Assembly (NCBI GenBank): GCA_041941305.1
Contig: JBGTQJ010000002.1
Span: 1-64,000 of the forward strand
Reading direction: 5' to 3'
Origin: JANSWP01 sp041941305
GTDB lineage: Bacteria; Bacteroidota; Bacteroidia; Chitinophagales; Saprospiraceae
Length of the DNA: 64,000 nt
The notes under the pieces were generated by a model. The model did not search any database. It was not told where the DNA came from and saw only the letters and a program-made list of their open reading frames with translations. Each line of letters starts with the position of its first letter. The stretch's first letter is position 1. The translations under genes and the position numbers were made by a program. Below, one piece after another: positions 17,750-26,524 of the stretch.

Positions 17750-19477
17750 TTACCTAATAAATTTTCGTTCGTAAACTTTTTTATTCCCTCTATTATCTTG
17801 TACAACTATTCTCAATTGATGCTCGCCAGGCGGAATCCTTTCATCAAAACGATGCACAATCGTATTGCTTTTTGCATCGTGCTCCATCAAAATCCATTCC
17901 CCGTCAACGGTTGCCTTAAAGGATAATCCTCTCGCTCGACCACTCGTCGGATAATTGTCCCTAATTTTAAAAGACATCTTACTCCTTCCCCGCATATCAT
18001 GCCTAAATGAAATTGGGGTAATCGTAGGAGCTACATCATCAATCATGATGCAATAACTCCCCAATGAGCGAACTTTTGTTTGCAGCTTTCCTTCTTTCCA
18101 TTTACCTCCACAATTGTAAATTCGTTTGCTACCATCCATAAAAGCGACAAAAGCTTTACTCTTTTCGGCTTCTGAAAGTTCAACGGATGGTTTTATGGCT
18201 ATATCAAAATACCTGTGGACAGGTACTTTATCATGATGTAAGTGATGTACATTTGAGCAATAACTGCTAGAAGGCTCTGTTGAGGAGGAATACTTTAAAT
18301 AGAGGTTTTCATACAAAGCGCCTCTTGGGATATGAACATATAATTGATCCCTCTTAATTACATTGTCTTCATTATGTGGTAAGGAGTAACTGTACTCAAG
18401 TGGTTCAGGTGTTTTTACTTCGCCGCGTTTCACCCAAAATTCCAGGGATGAAGTATTGCCATCTGCATCTGAAGCAACCAGGGTAACCTTAGCTGGCTTC
18501 CCTTTGTGTAGAGTAATGACTCCTTGATTGACTTTGTCATTATAAATTGAAAGTCGATTGCCAGGTAAAGTGTAGCACCGGTTAAAATATGCTTTCTTGG
18601 TTACTCGTTCACGATAATCAATATGCGCATTTAAATATCGGGTTTCATCAAAACTGAAGGTCTCTAAGTCAAAATTATAAACGGGTTGATCATCCAAAGA
18701 CATTTCGAGTTGGTAAATACCATTCCAATTCGTCACATTATCGTGATGGTCATACACTTTTAGACCAAAGCCAGCTCTCCATGCACCAATTGTCAAGGTG
18801 TCCCCTTTAATCTTATAGCCCCTTCCTACTTTGGTCAGATTGTAAGTATGGGTTCCAATTGTTTCCCTTTTATCATTTAACTTATACACCTTAAGCTGAT
18901 GCATTCTTGGGGCACGATTGTCTGCCATTTGAAATCCAAATAGCAAAGGGTTGATGGGCTTTTGAGTTCTCGAGTCTCGAATCTCAAAATGTAAATGGGC
19001 ACCCTGTGAACTTCCTGAGTTACCTATCAGTCCTATTCTTTCTCCTTTTTTTAATGGAAACTCATGAGCTTCAGGATATAAGTCAACGGAGAAAGATCGA
19101 TTCTCATATTGTTTCTGCTTCACATAAGTTGCTATCTCTTTTGAAAATCGATGCATATGTGCATATACACTTGTGAAGCCATTAGGGTGCTTGATGTATA
19201 AGGCATTGCCATAACCTCCTGCCTGGACTTTTATTCTTGCAACAAAACCATCTGCAATAGAAAATAAGGGATCTCCAACACCTCCATTACTCGTTTTTAT
19301 ATCAATGCCAGAATGAAAATGATTGGGACGTAATTCACCAAAAGTTCCCGAAAGTCTGATGGTATGATCTACAGGTGAGCGGAAATAATCTTGAGGGTAT
19401 TTTTCTGGCTCTTCAGACTTATTGGAAAAAGCCAAACTTAGAAAAACACAGCCAAAAAGCAATGCAAGTCGTCTCAT
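17750..19477 (-). CDS. Secreted M23-family (LytM) peptidoglycan metallopeptidase
   Basis: A cell-wall endopeptidase, predicted periplasmic. I start it at the ATG at 19477 (575 residues), which gives a clean signal peptide (MRRLALLFGCVFLSLAFS). A longer frame to 19522 only adds 15 residues before it. The M23 domain lies at about 30-190 with zinc ligands in HFHSGIDI and HLHFEI and the YAHMHRF segment, so the active site is intact. The remaining ~390 residues are beta-rich and of unknown fold, a layout seen in Bacteroidota M23 proteins. The stop is three bases from the inverted repeat at 17731-17747. Confidence 0.9.
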   Translation of the reverse strand: MRRLALLFGCVFLSLAFSNKSEEPEKYPQDYFRSPVDHTIRLSGTFGELRPNHFHSGIDIKTSNGGVGDPLFSIADGFVARIKVQAGGYGNALYIKHPNGFTSVYAHMHRFSKEIATYVKQKQYENRSFSVDLYPEAHEFPLKKGERIGLIGNSGSSQGAHLHFEIRDSRTQKPINPLLFGFQMADNRAPRMHQLKVYKLNDKRETIGTHTYNLTKVGRGYKIKGDTLTIGAWRAGFGLKVYDHHDNVTNWNGIYQLEMSLDDQPVYNFDLETFSFDETRYLNAHIDYRERVTKKAYFNRCYTLPGNRLSIYNDKVNQGVITLHKGKPAKVTLVASDADGNTSSLEFWVKRGEVKTPEPLEYSYSLPHNEDNVIKRDQLYVHIPRGALYENLYLKYSSSTEPSSSYCSNVHHLHHDKVPVHRYFDIAIKPSVELSEAEKSKAFVAFMDGSKRIYNCGGKWKEGKLQTKVRSLGSYCIMIDDVAPTITPISFRHDMRGRSKMSFKIRDNYPTSGRARGLSFKATVDGEWILMEHDAKSNTIVHRFDERIPPGEHQLRIVVQDNRGNKKVYERKFIR

Positions 19478-19596
19478 GGGTTGTCTGTTTTCATTCAACG
19501 AAATAAATGGTTTTGTCAGCAATGATTGACGCCTTGAGTTTTACTGCAGAATTAACCTTACATGTTTCTGTAAATCAAGTCTTAAAAAGCTAACTT

Positions 19597-20007
19597 TTAT
19601 TCCTCTTCATCATCGGCATCTAGCGAAAGTAAGCTTCTTTCATTTAAATAATTAAACCATTTAATTAATCTTTTTATATCACTATTGTGTACTCTATCTC
19701 TATCATGGTTGGGTAAGATTTTGTTAAAATAATCTCTCACCTCATCCGATTTCGCAGAAGCTGACACTGGTGGATTAGCATCAATCTGCTCCAGCATTGC
19801 CCGAAAAACGGTTTTTAATTCAGTAGAATCATCATCGTCTGTATAAATCGATATGGACTCAAGTGGTGTAAATTGATGTTTTCTGGCGGAAGCAAATTTG
19901 CGCTTTCCGTTATCTAAATCTTCAATTATCAATCCATTGTTGCGGTTAGCCGCCATTTTGAAAATGCCAGACATGCCGCTGACAGATACAAGGTCTTTTA
20001 AATTCAT
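19597..20007 (-). CDS. DUF5606 domain protein
   Basis: A small cytoplasmic protein (136 residues) of a Bacteroidota-specific family of unknown function. The conserved N-terminus MNLKDLVSVSGMSGIFKM is followed by NGLIIEDLDNGKRKFASARK and LESISIYTDDDD, and the C-terminus is acidic (DADDEEE). It stands alone, 119 bases upstream of the M23 gene, with a long hairpin at 20025-20077 just before its start codon. Confidence 0.85.
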   Translation of the reverse strand: MNLKDLVSVSGMSGIFKMAANRNNGLIIEDLDNGKRKFASARKHQFTPLESISIYTDDDDSTELKTVFRAMLEQIDANPPVSASAKSDEVRDYFNKILPNHDRDRVHNSDIKRLIKWFNYLNERSLLSLDADDEEE

Positions 20008-20024
20008 TTAATAATTGTGTAATT

Positions 20025-20077
20025 AAGTTAGTATATAATTGTAGGAATTAAGACTCCTCACAATTAAATACTAACTT
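20025..20077. repeat. long imperfect hairpin upstream of the DUF5606 gene
   Basis: AAGTTAGTATATAATTGTAGGA (split here as AAGTTAGTAT / ATAATTGTAGGA) at 20025-20046 pairs with 20055-20077 over about 20 bp with one bulge and one mismatch. It lies between the end of the glycosidase-like gene (20126) and the DUF5606 start (20007). It could be a weak terminator or a 5'UTR structure. No clear T tract follows it on either strand. Confidence 0.6.
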
Positions 20078-20125
20078 CCTCAATCTCTCTTTATGCCGTA
20101 AAAGTAGAAATTTTACGATGTTTGG

Positions 20126-21967
20126 TCATTTTTGAAGAAGGACTTTTCTGTATGTTACCTTATTGGATTTCATCGCTGAAATTCTAAAAAAATAAATTCC
20201 ACTATTTGGCGGCAAGAAAATCTCCAAAAATCCTTGGAACTGTTCTCTTATTAAAACGGTCCCATTTTCTCTAAAAATCAAAACCTCATACGGGTCGTCG
20301 GCAATTGTTTCTATTGTAACCTTTCCATCTGTTGGATTAGGACCAAATTTAACGATTTCTATTTCAGGAGGAGTTGTTTTTGAACTTGTTTTGGGTGTAC
20401 AGTCAAATACATTTTCAGTTACAGCAAGGTATTTTGGAAAGTCGTCAAATGGCGAATTTTGAGTAAATTGATTTTGCAAAAGCCCCCAACTGCCATATCT
20501 TCCGCTGGTGGGTCCGATAAAAGAGAAGTTCATCAATACTGTTGGAGTGTCATTGCTCACAAAGACTCTCAGGGAATCATACCATTCATTATACAAATCG
20601 TACATCTCAGGATGAAATTGAGCATCAACCAAGGCGTCGTTATAAGGTTGTTCTGAACCAAATGGTTGAGGTGTCAAATGCTGGCCACCTTCATAATAAA
20701 TCATCGGGATTTCTAATTCCTCTGAAATACTTTCATGCTGAGACTTTGTCCACTCAAAAGCATATTCCAACATTCCTTGCCTCGCCCAAAAGATGACATC
20801 ATCTGCAGTTGCATTAGCCCCTAAAGTTTCCATTGCTTCATATCCTTCATCTGAAAAACCAAAATATGCAGCAGGGGAAAACGCATCAAAACTTCCTGGT
20901 TCCATATTGAAAACGATGCGGTTGCTTACATCCTGCCAGGAAAGCTGAACCCCTACTACCCTTACCAATCTATCCAATTCTCCTGCCCATTCCTCTGTCC
21001 ATATGTCTAATGCATTTTGAACAAAAGGAACAATTCTTTCTGGCCAATCAACATTCTGATCACCATTATCAAAGCAGTAATGGGTTTGTTCAAAAATCCA
21101 ATTCCAGATTTCATTTGAGTATTCTACATAACATTTCAAGTTGGGATCAAGATTATCTCGAAATAATGTGGCTAAATTTCGGATAAACGTTTCATCGGCA
21201 GCATGTGGGATACACACCCAGGCATCTGATTGCCTAAGGTTTGAAATTTCAATCATCCACTCATAGGGCATTCCATTGAGCGTATAGGTATAGTCATCAA
21301 TTTTTGGACGCTCATCCCAACTAACCAAGGGAGAACTATTCGTGTGCCCCCAATCCATAAAACGCAATGTTTGAAAGGGTTCCAGCTTTTCGAGCCACTC
21401 TTCTGACCAGGGGTTTTCCTGATAGGTCGATTCTGTTCCCGGCATTAACACTCGAATATTTCGAAGATGATCACCCAAAGAAGACTCTATTAACTCTAAA
21501 GCAAAAAGATCATCCTGGAATGCTAAATCAAATTCAATTCGCCCTGGCTCCTGGTTAATTATTGTTGCATCACCCCATAAATCGATTATTCCTTCTCCAT
21601 CATACAAAACCACATATGTCCCCTCTTTCATTGACTCCGTGTTTGCCCAAACCGTTCGAACAACCTGAGGAGCCTCCATTCCGGGTATATCTACTGGAAG
21701 TTCTAGTGGGTAACCATTGTCATCCAAAGGGATTTGATCCAAAACATCTGTATCCCAGGCATTTGTTCCACCACCCACCCATTGGTTATTGTGTGTAATC
21801 CATCTTCTACTATATTTCATGACATCAACAAATGGCCATTCTGCACCCCAATCCACCGGGCCTGCCAGGTTGGTTCCAATTTGTAATTTACATGAATCGG
21901 GAAGTTGTGCTTGTGAGGGATTGGAAAATAGGAAAACAACAAATAGAAAAGTAAAAAGCAGTTTCAT
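20126..21967 (-). CDS. Secreted glycoside-hydrolase-like protein (clan GH-A type) with T9SS type A sorting domain
   Basis: A 613-residue exported protein with signal peptide MKLLFTFLFVVFLFSNPSQAQ. The central ~450 residues resemble a TIM-barrel glycosidase. The segment CYVEYSNEIWNW carries the Asn-Glu pair typical of the acid/base residue after strand 4 in clan GH-A. MIYYEGGQH could hold the nucleophile Glu near strand 7. The last ~75 residues are a type A sorting domain (KFGPNPTDGKVTIETI ... SGIYFFRISAMKSNK). The family number and substrate are not recognisable by eye. The assignment to GH-A is inference from those two motifs. Confidence 0.7.
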   Translation of the reverse strand: MKLLFTFLFVVFLFSNPSQAQLPDSCKLQIGTNLAGPVDWGAEWPFVDVMKYSRRWITHNNQWVGGGTNAWDTDVLDQIPLDDNGYPLELPVDIPGMEAPQVVRTVWANTESMKEGTYVVLYDGEGIIDLWGDATIINQEPGRIEFDLAFQDDLFALELIESSLGDHLRNIRVLMPGTESTYQENPWSEEWLEKLEPFQTLRFMDWGHTNSSPLVSWDERPKIDDYTYTLNGMPYEWMIEISNLRQSDAWVCIPHAADETFIRNLATLFRDNLDPNLKCYVEYSNEIWNWIFEQTHYCFDNGDQNVDWPERIVPFVQNALDIWTEEWAGELDRLVRVVGVQLSWQDVSNRIVFNMEPGSFDAFSPAAYFGFSDEGYEAMETLGANATADDVIFWARQGMLEYAFEWTKSQHESISEELEIPMIYYEGGQHLTPQPFGSEQPYNDALVDAQFHPEMYDLYNEWYDSLRVFVSNDTPTVLMNFSFIGPTSGRYGSWGLLQNQFTQNSPFDDFPKYLAVTENVFDCTPKTSSKTTPPEIEIVKFGPNPTDGKVTIETIADDPYEVLIFRENGTVLIREQFQGFLEIFLPPNSGIYFFRISAMKSNKVTYRKVLLQK

Positions 21968-22028
21968 ATTGGTTAATTGAAAAGTGAAACAAATCCAGTT
22001 TTAAGAGCTTCTCAAAAAACAGGAATCA

Positions 22029-23240
22029 CTACCACATTTTCACCTGGTAAGGGTATCGCACCTCATATTGTTCTTGTACCATTTTGGACAACATCTTTCG
22101 AACGCCATCAATATTCTCCTTATTTAATGCGGAAATAAAAACATTGTCGTGTTCATAATTGTGTTTGAGCATGTTTTGAAGTTCTTGTTCAAGGTTTTGC
22201 TGCACTTCATTTTCCAATAAATCGTCAAAATTCAACTCGCGATAGCGGTCAATTTTGTTAAAAACCAAAATGGTTGGTTTTTCCAAAGCATTCAGATCCC
22301 GGAGGGTTTCATTTACTGCTTGTATTTGTTCCTCGAACAAAGGGTGGGAAATGTCTACGACGTGAATTAAAATATCTGATTCACGTACTTCGTCAAGGGT
22401 GGATTTAAAACTTTCAATGAGGTGATGGGGTAGTTTTCGAATAAATCCGACTGTATCTGAGAGCAAGAAAGGCATTCCATCCCATACAATTTTTCTTACG
22501 GTCGTATCCAGCGTAGCAAATAATTTATTTTCAGCAAAAACATCTGATTTACTCAAGACATTCATCAAAGTGCTCTTCCCAACATTCGTATAACCGACCA
22601 AAGATGCGCGGATCATTTGACCTCGTTTTTTTCGTTGGGTAGTGTTTTGCCGATCTATTTTTTCGAGTTGCTTTTTCAGCAAGGAAATTTTATCTCGCAC
22701 AATCCTTCTATCTGTTTCGATTTCTTTTTCACCAGGCCCTCTCATTCCAATACCTCCACGCTGTCGTTCAAGATGCGTCCATAAACCACGAAGTCGTGGA
22801 AGAAGGTATTGCATCTGAGCCAATTCTACCTGTGTTTTTGCTTGGGCAGTCTGAGCACGATTCGCAAAAATGTCTAAAATCAAAGAACTTCGATCTACTA
22901 TCTTCACTTTCAAAGTTTCTTCAATAATATTCATTTGCTTGCCTGACAGATCATCATCGAATATAACCAGATTGATATTTTCGTGAGCTTCGATATAGTC
23001 TGCAATTTCCTGCAATTTTCCACTACCGATAAAGGTTCTTGAATCGGGGCGATTCATTTTTTGCACAAATCTTTTGACGGTATGTGCCCCTGCAGTCAAA
23101 GCCAAAAAAGCCAATTCATCCAAATACTCATTGACCTGTTCTTCTGTTTGGTCTCTTTGAATCAAGCCTACCAAAATAGCATTTTCCTCTTCTTGAAAGC
23201 CCTTCTTTGCGCGCCTACTAACATTCCATTCGTTCGCCAT
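22029..23240 (-). CDS. hflX: Ribosome-associated GTPase HflX
   Basis: A GTPase that splits and rescues stalled 70S ribosomes. It has an N-terminal HflX domain with TFIGSGKLQEIADYIE and the linker GGIGMRGPGEKEIETDRR. The G domain has the P-loop GYTNVGKST, the G3 motif DTVGFIRKLPHHLIESFKSTL and the G4 motif NKID. I start at the ATG at 23240 (MANEWNVSRR, 403 residues). The eight residues before it in the open frame are not typical. It lies 57 bases upstream of nothing on the same strand except intergenic DNA before the EnvC-like gene end at 23298. Confidence 0.95.
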   Translation of the reverse strand: MANEWNVSRRAKKGFQEEENAILVGLIQRDQTEEQVNEYLDELAFLALTAGAHTVKRFVQKMNRPDSRTFIGSGKLQEIADYIEAHENINLVIFDDDLSGKQMNIIEETLKVKIVDRSSLILDIFANRAQTAQAKTQVELAQMQYLLPRLRGLWTHLERQRGGIGMRGPGEKEIETDRRIVRDKISLLKKQLEKIDRQNTTQRKKRGQMIRASLVGYTNVGKSTLMNVLSKSDVFAENKLFATLDTTVRKIVWDGMPFLLSDTVGFIRKLPHHLIESFKSTLDEVRESDILIHVVDISHPLFEEQIQAVNETLRDLNALEKPTILVFNKIDRYRELNFDDLLENEVQQNLEQELQNMLKHNYEHDNVFISALNKENIDGVRKMLSKMVQEQYEVRYPYQVKMW

Positions 23241-23297
23241 AAAATTGTTAATTATTAAAATCAATTAGATCAAGTTACCAACAACTTGCGTTAATTA

Positions 23298-24578
23298 TTA
23301 TCTCTTTGTAATCCAACCAGTTGGATTGAGATTGGTTTTATTTTTCCAAATTTCAAAATGCAATTCTGAAGTCCGGGTTTGTGGATTGATGCCCACTTTT
23401 CCAATAGGATCCCGTATTTTCAAAATTTCATTTTCTTTTACAAATGCCTCCTGTAAATTGGAATAGACGGTAAAATAGTTCCCATGCCGCACCATTACCA
23501 TTTTATTATTCCCTGGAATTTCCTTAACGCCCACTACTTTTCCTCCAAAAACGGCCTTAACCGTAGCATTTCTATCTGTTTGAATATCAATGCCATTGTT
23601 GATGATTTGAATATTTTTCAAAGTAGGGTGGGATTGTTTTCCAAATTTACTAGAAATCACTCCGCTTTTCACTGGCCAGGGCAATTTGCCTTTGTTGTTG
23701 TAAAAAGCATTGGCCAAATTTTCAGCTCGGGGGAGTTCCCTATCTGTATTTGGATAACTGGAAGCAGTTCTTTCCTCTCTTCGTCTTTTCTCCAATTCTT
23801 TACGAATCAATGCTTCGATTGTATTATTTAATTTATTGTGTGCCTTTTCTTTTGATTCCAAATCAGAAGCTAACCTGACTTCATCCTCTTTTAAGTTTTG
23901 AAGCATTTCGTTTTTAACATTCATTTCTCGCTCCAACAGCCATGTTTGTCGCTCTTCAGATTCTAAAAGTTTTTCCTTTTCCTCCTTACTAATTTCGAGT
24001 TGAACTATTTTGTCGTTTAAGGTTGCCTGTGTACTCGAAATTAATCTTGCCTGCTTTTGTCGATAATTGTCATACTGTTTTAAATATTGCCATCGACGAT
24101 ATGCTTCATTAAAACTGCTCGCTGAAAAAATAAACATCAAATCCGTTTGATTTAATTTTTGTCGATATGCTGATCTCAGCAATTGCCCGTATTCAACTTT
24201 CAGTCGTTCTATATCTTCAGTTAAAGATGCTACTACCTCGGTGGATCTATTGATACGGAAATTAGAAAACTCAATTTCCTGTCCCAAAGTTTGAATCAAT
24301 TGGCGGCGATTTTGAATTTGTTTTTTAAGGGTAAGATAACGATCCAAGGTTACTTCATGACTTTTTTTGGTTTCATTTAGGCGATCCGTAGTAATGCGTA
24401 TTTCGTTGATCAAGCGCTTTCTGCGGGCTTCGAGTTCTTTTCGTTGTTGGGAAAAAAGAAGAGATGGCAGGAGTAGGCAAAGGAAAAAAAGCAATGTTGC
24501 ACCGCCGCAGCGCCCTCTTCGAGAGACGCTGCTCGAACAGTGGGTTTCTTTTATAGCAGCGTCCTCTATGATGGACAC
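23298..24578 (-). CDS. EnvC/NlpD-like murein hydrolase activator (degenerate LytM domain)
   Basis: A periplasmic coiled-coil protein with a C-terminal LytM fold, expected to activate amidases at cell division. A hydrophobic signal (LLFFLCLLLPSLLFSQ) is followed by ~240 residues of coiled coil (RKELEARRKRLINEIRIT onward) and LytM at the last ~110 residues. Zinc ligands are missing: the usual HxxxD is NNGID and the HxH is ELHFE, so it is probably catalytically inactive. The start is uncertain. A GTG at 24578, 8 bases after the upstream stop, gives 426 residues with an odd N-terminus translated from a GC-rich palindromic patch. A TTG at 24494 would start right at the hydrophobic core. The open frame to 24689 overlaps the DUF4292 gene. 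Confidence 0.85.
   Translation of the reverse strand: MSIIEDAAIKETHCSSSVSRRGRCGGATLLFFLCLLLPSLLFSQQRKELEARRKRLINEIRITTDRLNETKKSHEVTLDRYLTLKKQIQNRRQLIQTLGQEIEFSNFRINRSTEVVASLTEDIERLKVEYGQLLRSAYRQKLNQTDLMFIFSASSFNEAYRRWQYLKQYDNYRQKQARLISSTQATLNDKIVQLEISKEEKEKLLESEERQTWLLEREMNVKNEMLQNLKEDEVRLASDLESKEKAHNKLNNTIEALIRKELEKRRREERTASSYPNTDRELPRAENLANAFYNNKGKLPWPVKSGVISSKFGKQSHPTLKNIQIINNGIDIQTDRNATVKAVFGGKVVGVKEIPGNNKMVMVRHGNYFTVYSNLQEAFVKENEILKIRDPIGKVGINPQTRTSELHFEIWKNKTNLNPTGWITKR
24507..24563. repeat. GC-rich palindromic patch at the 5' end of the EnvC-like gene
   Basis: GCAGCG (24507-24512), GACGCTGCT (24525-24533) and AGCAGCGTC (24555-24563) can form two alternative hairpins, one with a CTCT-TCG-AGAG inner stem. 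Base composition is much more GC-rich than its surroundings. It looks like a repeat element inserted or evolved between the DUF4292 stop and the EnvC signal peptide. Confidence 0.5.
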
Positions 24579-24585
24579 TACTATC

Positions 24586-25362
24586 TTATGGTCTAACTCT
24601 TTTATATCGTTCTGGAATTTCAAACCGTATGCTCTTTGGGACGTTAATTTCAACTTTTGACAAATCAATTTTAATAGACATATCACCATATGTGCGACTG
24701 CTCAAATTAAGGTGACGAAAATACGAAAAATTCTGGCCATCAGGCATTTGCTGATAATCCTTGAATTGGACATTGACACTTCTATTATTCCTAAAATCCT
24801 CAATTTCTAATTCACTCAACAAGAATCCCGCCGCTCTCAGCCAATATCCGGTTTCATACCTATCTGTTTTCCCTGATAAATAGTACCTGCCCTTGTCAAT
24901 TTGGGATTTATGATCTTTAGTGAAAAATATGGGATTGCCTATTGCCATCATTTGAAGCCCTTCAAAGCTTGTTGGCAAGCCGTAATTTTTTTGGGCTAAT
25001 TCAAAAGATTCTATGAAGTATTCATTGTCCAATCGATTGATTACAGATATAGAATCTGGTGTGATTTGCAATCTAGCTGCTTCAACGCTTAATTTTTTAA
25101 AATTCATCCAAATGACACTGTCTTTACGCATTCTAATATTTGCGCTAAACTTACGGACACCATAGTCGTCGCGGTAGGTCACTTTTGCTCTGGCGCTCAA
25201 CCAATCAGCATTCACTTGATTCTTGACCAAACGCTTCATCAAAAATTTGGCAGACTTGGGTTTCAACTTCTCTGATTGAGCTGTTTTGGCAGTTTTACAA
25301 CTGGACGAAAAAATAAGACAGGCGAATATGATTAGTAAAAAAGCAAAGTGCTTAGGTGTCAT
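24586..25362 (-). CDS. DUF4292 lipoprotein (LolA/LolB-like)
   Basis: An outer- or inner-membrane lipoprotein of 258 residues from the ATG at 25362. The signal MTPKHFAFLLIIFACLIFSSSC ends in a lipobox Cys. The body carries the family pattern SAKFLMKRLVKNQVNADWLSARAKV, DSVIWMNFKKLSVEAARLQITPDSI and a C-terminal IDLSKVEINVP...FEIPERYKR strand set, resembling the LolA/LolB half-barrel. DUF4292 genes are commonly next to an EnvC-like gene in Bacteroidota, as here. Function not known experimentally to me. A role in envelope lipid or lipoprotein handling is inference. Confidence 0.85.
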   Translation of the reverse strand: MTPKHFAFLLIIFACLIFSSSCKTAKTAQSEKLKPKSAKFLMKRLVKNQVNADWLSARAKVTYRDDYGVRKFSANIRMRKDSVIWMNFKKLSVEAARLQITPDSISVINRLDNEYFIESFELAQKNYGLPTSFEGLQMMAIGNPIFFTKDHKSQIDKGRYYLSGKTDRYETGYWLRAAGFLLSELEIEDFRNNRSVNVQFKDYQQMPDGQNFSYFRHLNLSSRTYGDMSIKIDLSKVEINVPKSIRFEIPERYKRVRP

Positions 25363-25489
25363 TCGAAAATTCTTTTTGTTGAAAGGGCGATATTGTTGAG
25401 CACCCATAATTCCTTTTCCTCATCATCTCAACGATCTCAATTAAAGCATGTTACCAGATTGAGGGAATTTTTAACTTTTTAACAGCTTC

Positions 25490-25954
25490 TCAATTTTCAA
25501 AACTTTCTAAAATTTGTTCTGCATGCCTTTTTGATTCCACTTTTGTATATACTTTTTCTATCATCCCACCTTCATCAATCACAAAAGTTGTTCTATATAC
25601 ACCTTCGTATTTTATTCCGAACGTTTCTTTTGGTCCCCAAACGCCGTAAGCCTTTATCACTTCTTTTTCGGTATCTACTAATAACGGAAAGGGTAAATTG
25701 AATTTTTTAATAAAGTTTTGATGTTTCCGAGCACTATCCGGGCTTACGCCCAAAAGCTTGAATCCTTTTTTCTTTAATAGTCTGAAGTTATCTCGCAAGT
25801 TGCATACTTCTTTTGTACAAGTAGGGGTGTTGTCTTGAGGGTAAAAGAATAAAATTAATTTTTTACCCTTGAATCTTTCTAGCTTGACCTTTCTCCCTTT
25901 TTCATTCAATCCTACAAAATCTGGAGCTGAATCGCCTTCTTTTAAATGTGTCAT
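25490..25954 (-). CDS. bcp: Thioredoxin-dependent thiol peroxidase (BCP/PrxQ)
   Basis: A peroxiredoxin that reduces hydroperoxides with electrons from thioredoxin. Its 154 residues carry the fold start EGDSAPDFVGLNEKGRKV, the active site FFYPQDNTPTCTKEVCNLRD with peroxidatic and resolving Cys five residues apart (PrxQ type), and the FGIKYEGVYRTTFVID segment. A TAATTTTG -7-like box at 25988-25981 lies about 27 bases upstream of the start. Confidence 0.95.
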   Translation of the reverse strand: MTHLKEGDSAPDFVGLNEKGRKVKLERFKGKKLILFFYPQDNTPTCTKEVCNLRDNFRLLKKKGFKLLGVSPDSARKHQNFIKKFNLPFPLLVDTEKEVIKAYGVWGPKETFGIKYEGVYRTTFVIDEGGMIEKVYTKVESKRHAEQILESFEN

Positions 25955-26095
25955 TTGTATGTTTTGCTTAATTGAAGGCGCAAAATTAAAATTCTATATG
26001 AATATTAATCTTGAAATTCAATGCATTCATCTTATAAATCAAGTCATACAACCAACTCATAGTACCTGTTAATAGAAAAAACCTTTTAAAAACTA

Positions 26096-26136
26096 GTACT
26101 ATGTATTGCATAGTACCATGTCTTTTCCTACATTTG
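26096..26136 (+). promoter_or_regulatory. padR promoter with overlapping palindromic operator
   Basis: A perfect 8-5-8 palindrome GTACTATG-tattg-CATAGTAC (26096-26116) covers the -33 TTG (26106-26108). A 20-base spacer leads to the -7 box TACATTTG (26129-26136), only four bases from the padR ATG at 26141. An extra half site CATAGTAC is at 26058-26065. The predicted transcription start falls on or next to the ATG, so the mRNA would be nearly leaderless. The palindrome is the obvious site for PadR autorepression (inference). Confidence 0.7.
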
Positions 26137-26140
26137 CACC

Positions 26141-26524
26141 ATGAGTTTTGAAAAACTAGACATAGAAAAAGAATTGGAAAAGAAAAAGACACAAATCCGG
26201 AGAGGGGTTTTGGAGTTATGCATTTTGTCTATCATTTCTCAAGAAGAGGTCTACCCTTCTGATATTATTAAGAAATTAAAAGAATCTGAATTGATTGTAG
26301 TAGAAGGAACCTTATATCCTCTTCTCACCCGATTGAAAAATGCAGGATTACTTCACTACACCTGGCGTGAATCAAACGCTGGGCCACCCCGAAAATATTT
26401 CCACATTACGGAAAGCGGTAAAGAGTTTTTGAATGGTTTAATGAAAACCTGGAATCAACTCGTCAATGCCGTCAATCAATCCACCAAATCCATCACCACT
26501 TCTAAATCAAAGCGCACAAAATGA
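26141..26524 (+). CDS. PadR-family transcriptional repressor
   Basis: A 127-residue winged-helix regulator. The PadR core reads RRGVLELCILSIISQEEVYP, then DIIKKLKESELIVVEGTLYPLLTRLKNAGLLHYTW and GPPRKYFHITESGKEFL, where the YP-L-RL-GLL and RKYY-like blocks are diagnostic. Its stop overlaps the start of the PspC-type membrane protein gene (ATGA, 26521-26524), so the two are translationally coupled. The pair resembles other PadR plus membrane-sensor modules. It probably represses its own operon through the palindrome at 26096-26116. Confidence 0.92.
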   Translation: MSFEKLDIEKELEKKKTQIRRGVLELCILSIISQEEVYPSDIIKKLKESELIVVEGTLYPLLTRLKNAGLLHYTWRESNAGPPRKYFHITESGKEFLNGLMKTWNQLVNAVNQSTKSITTSKSKRTK

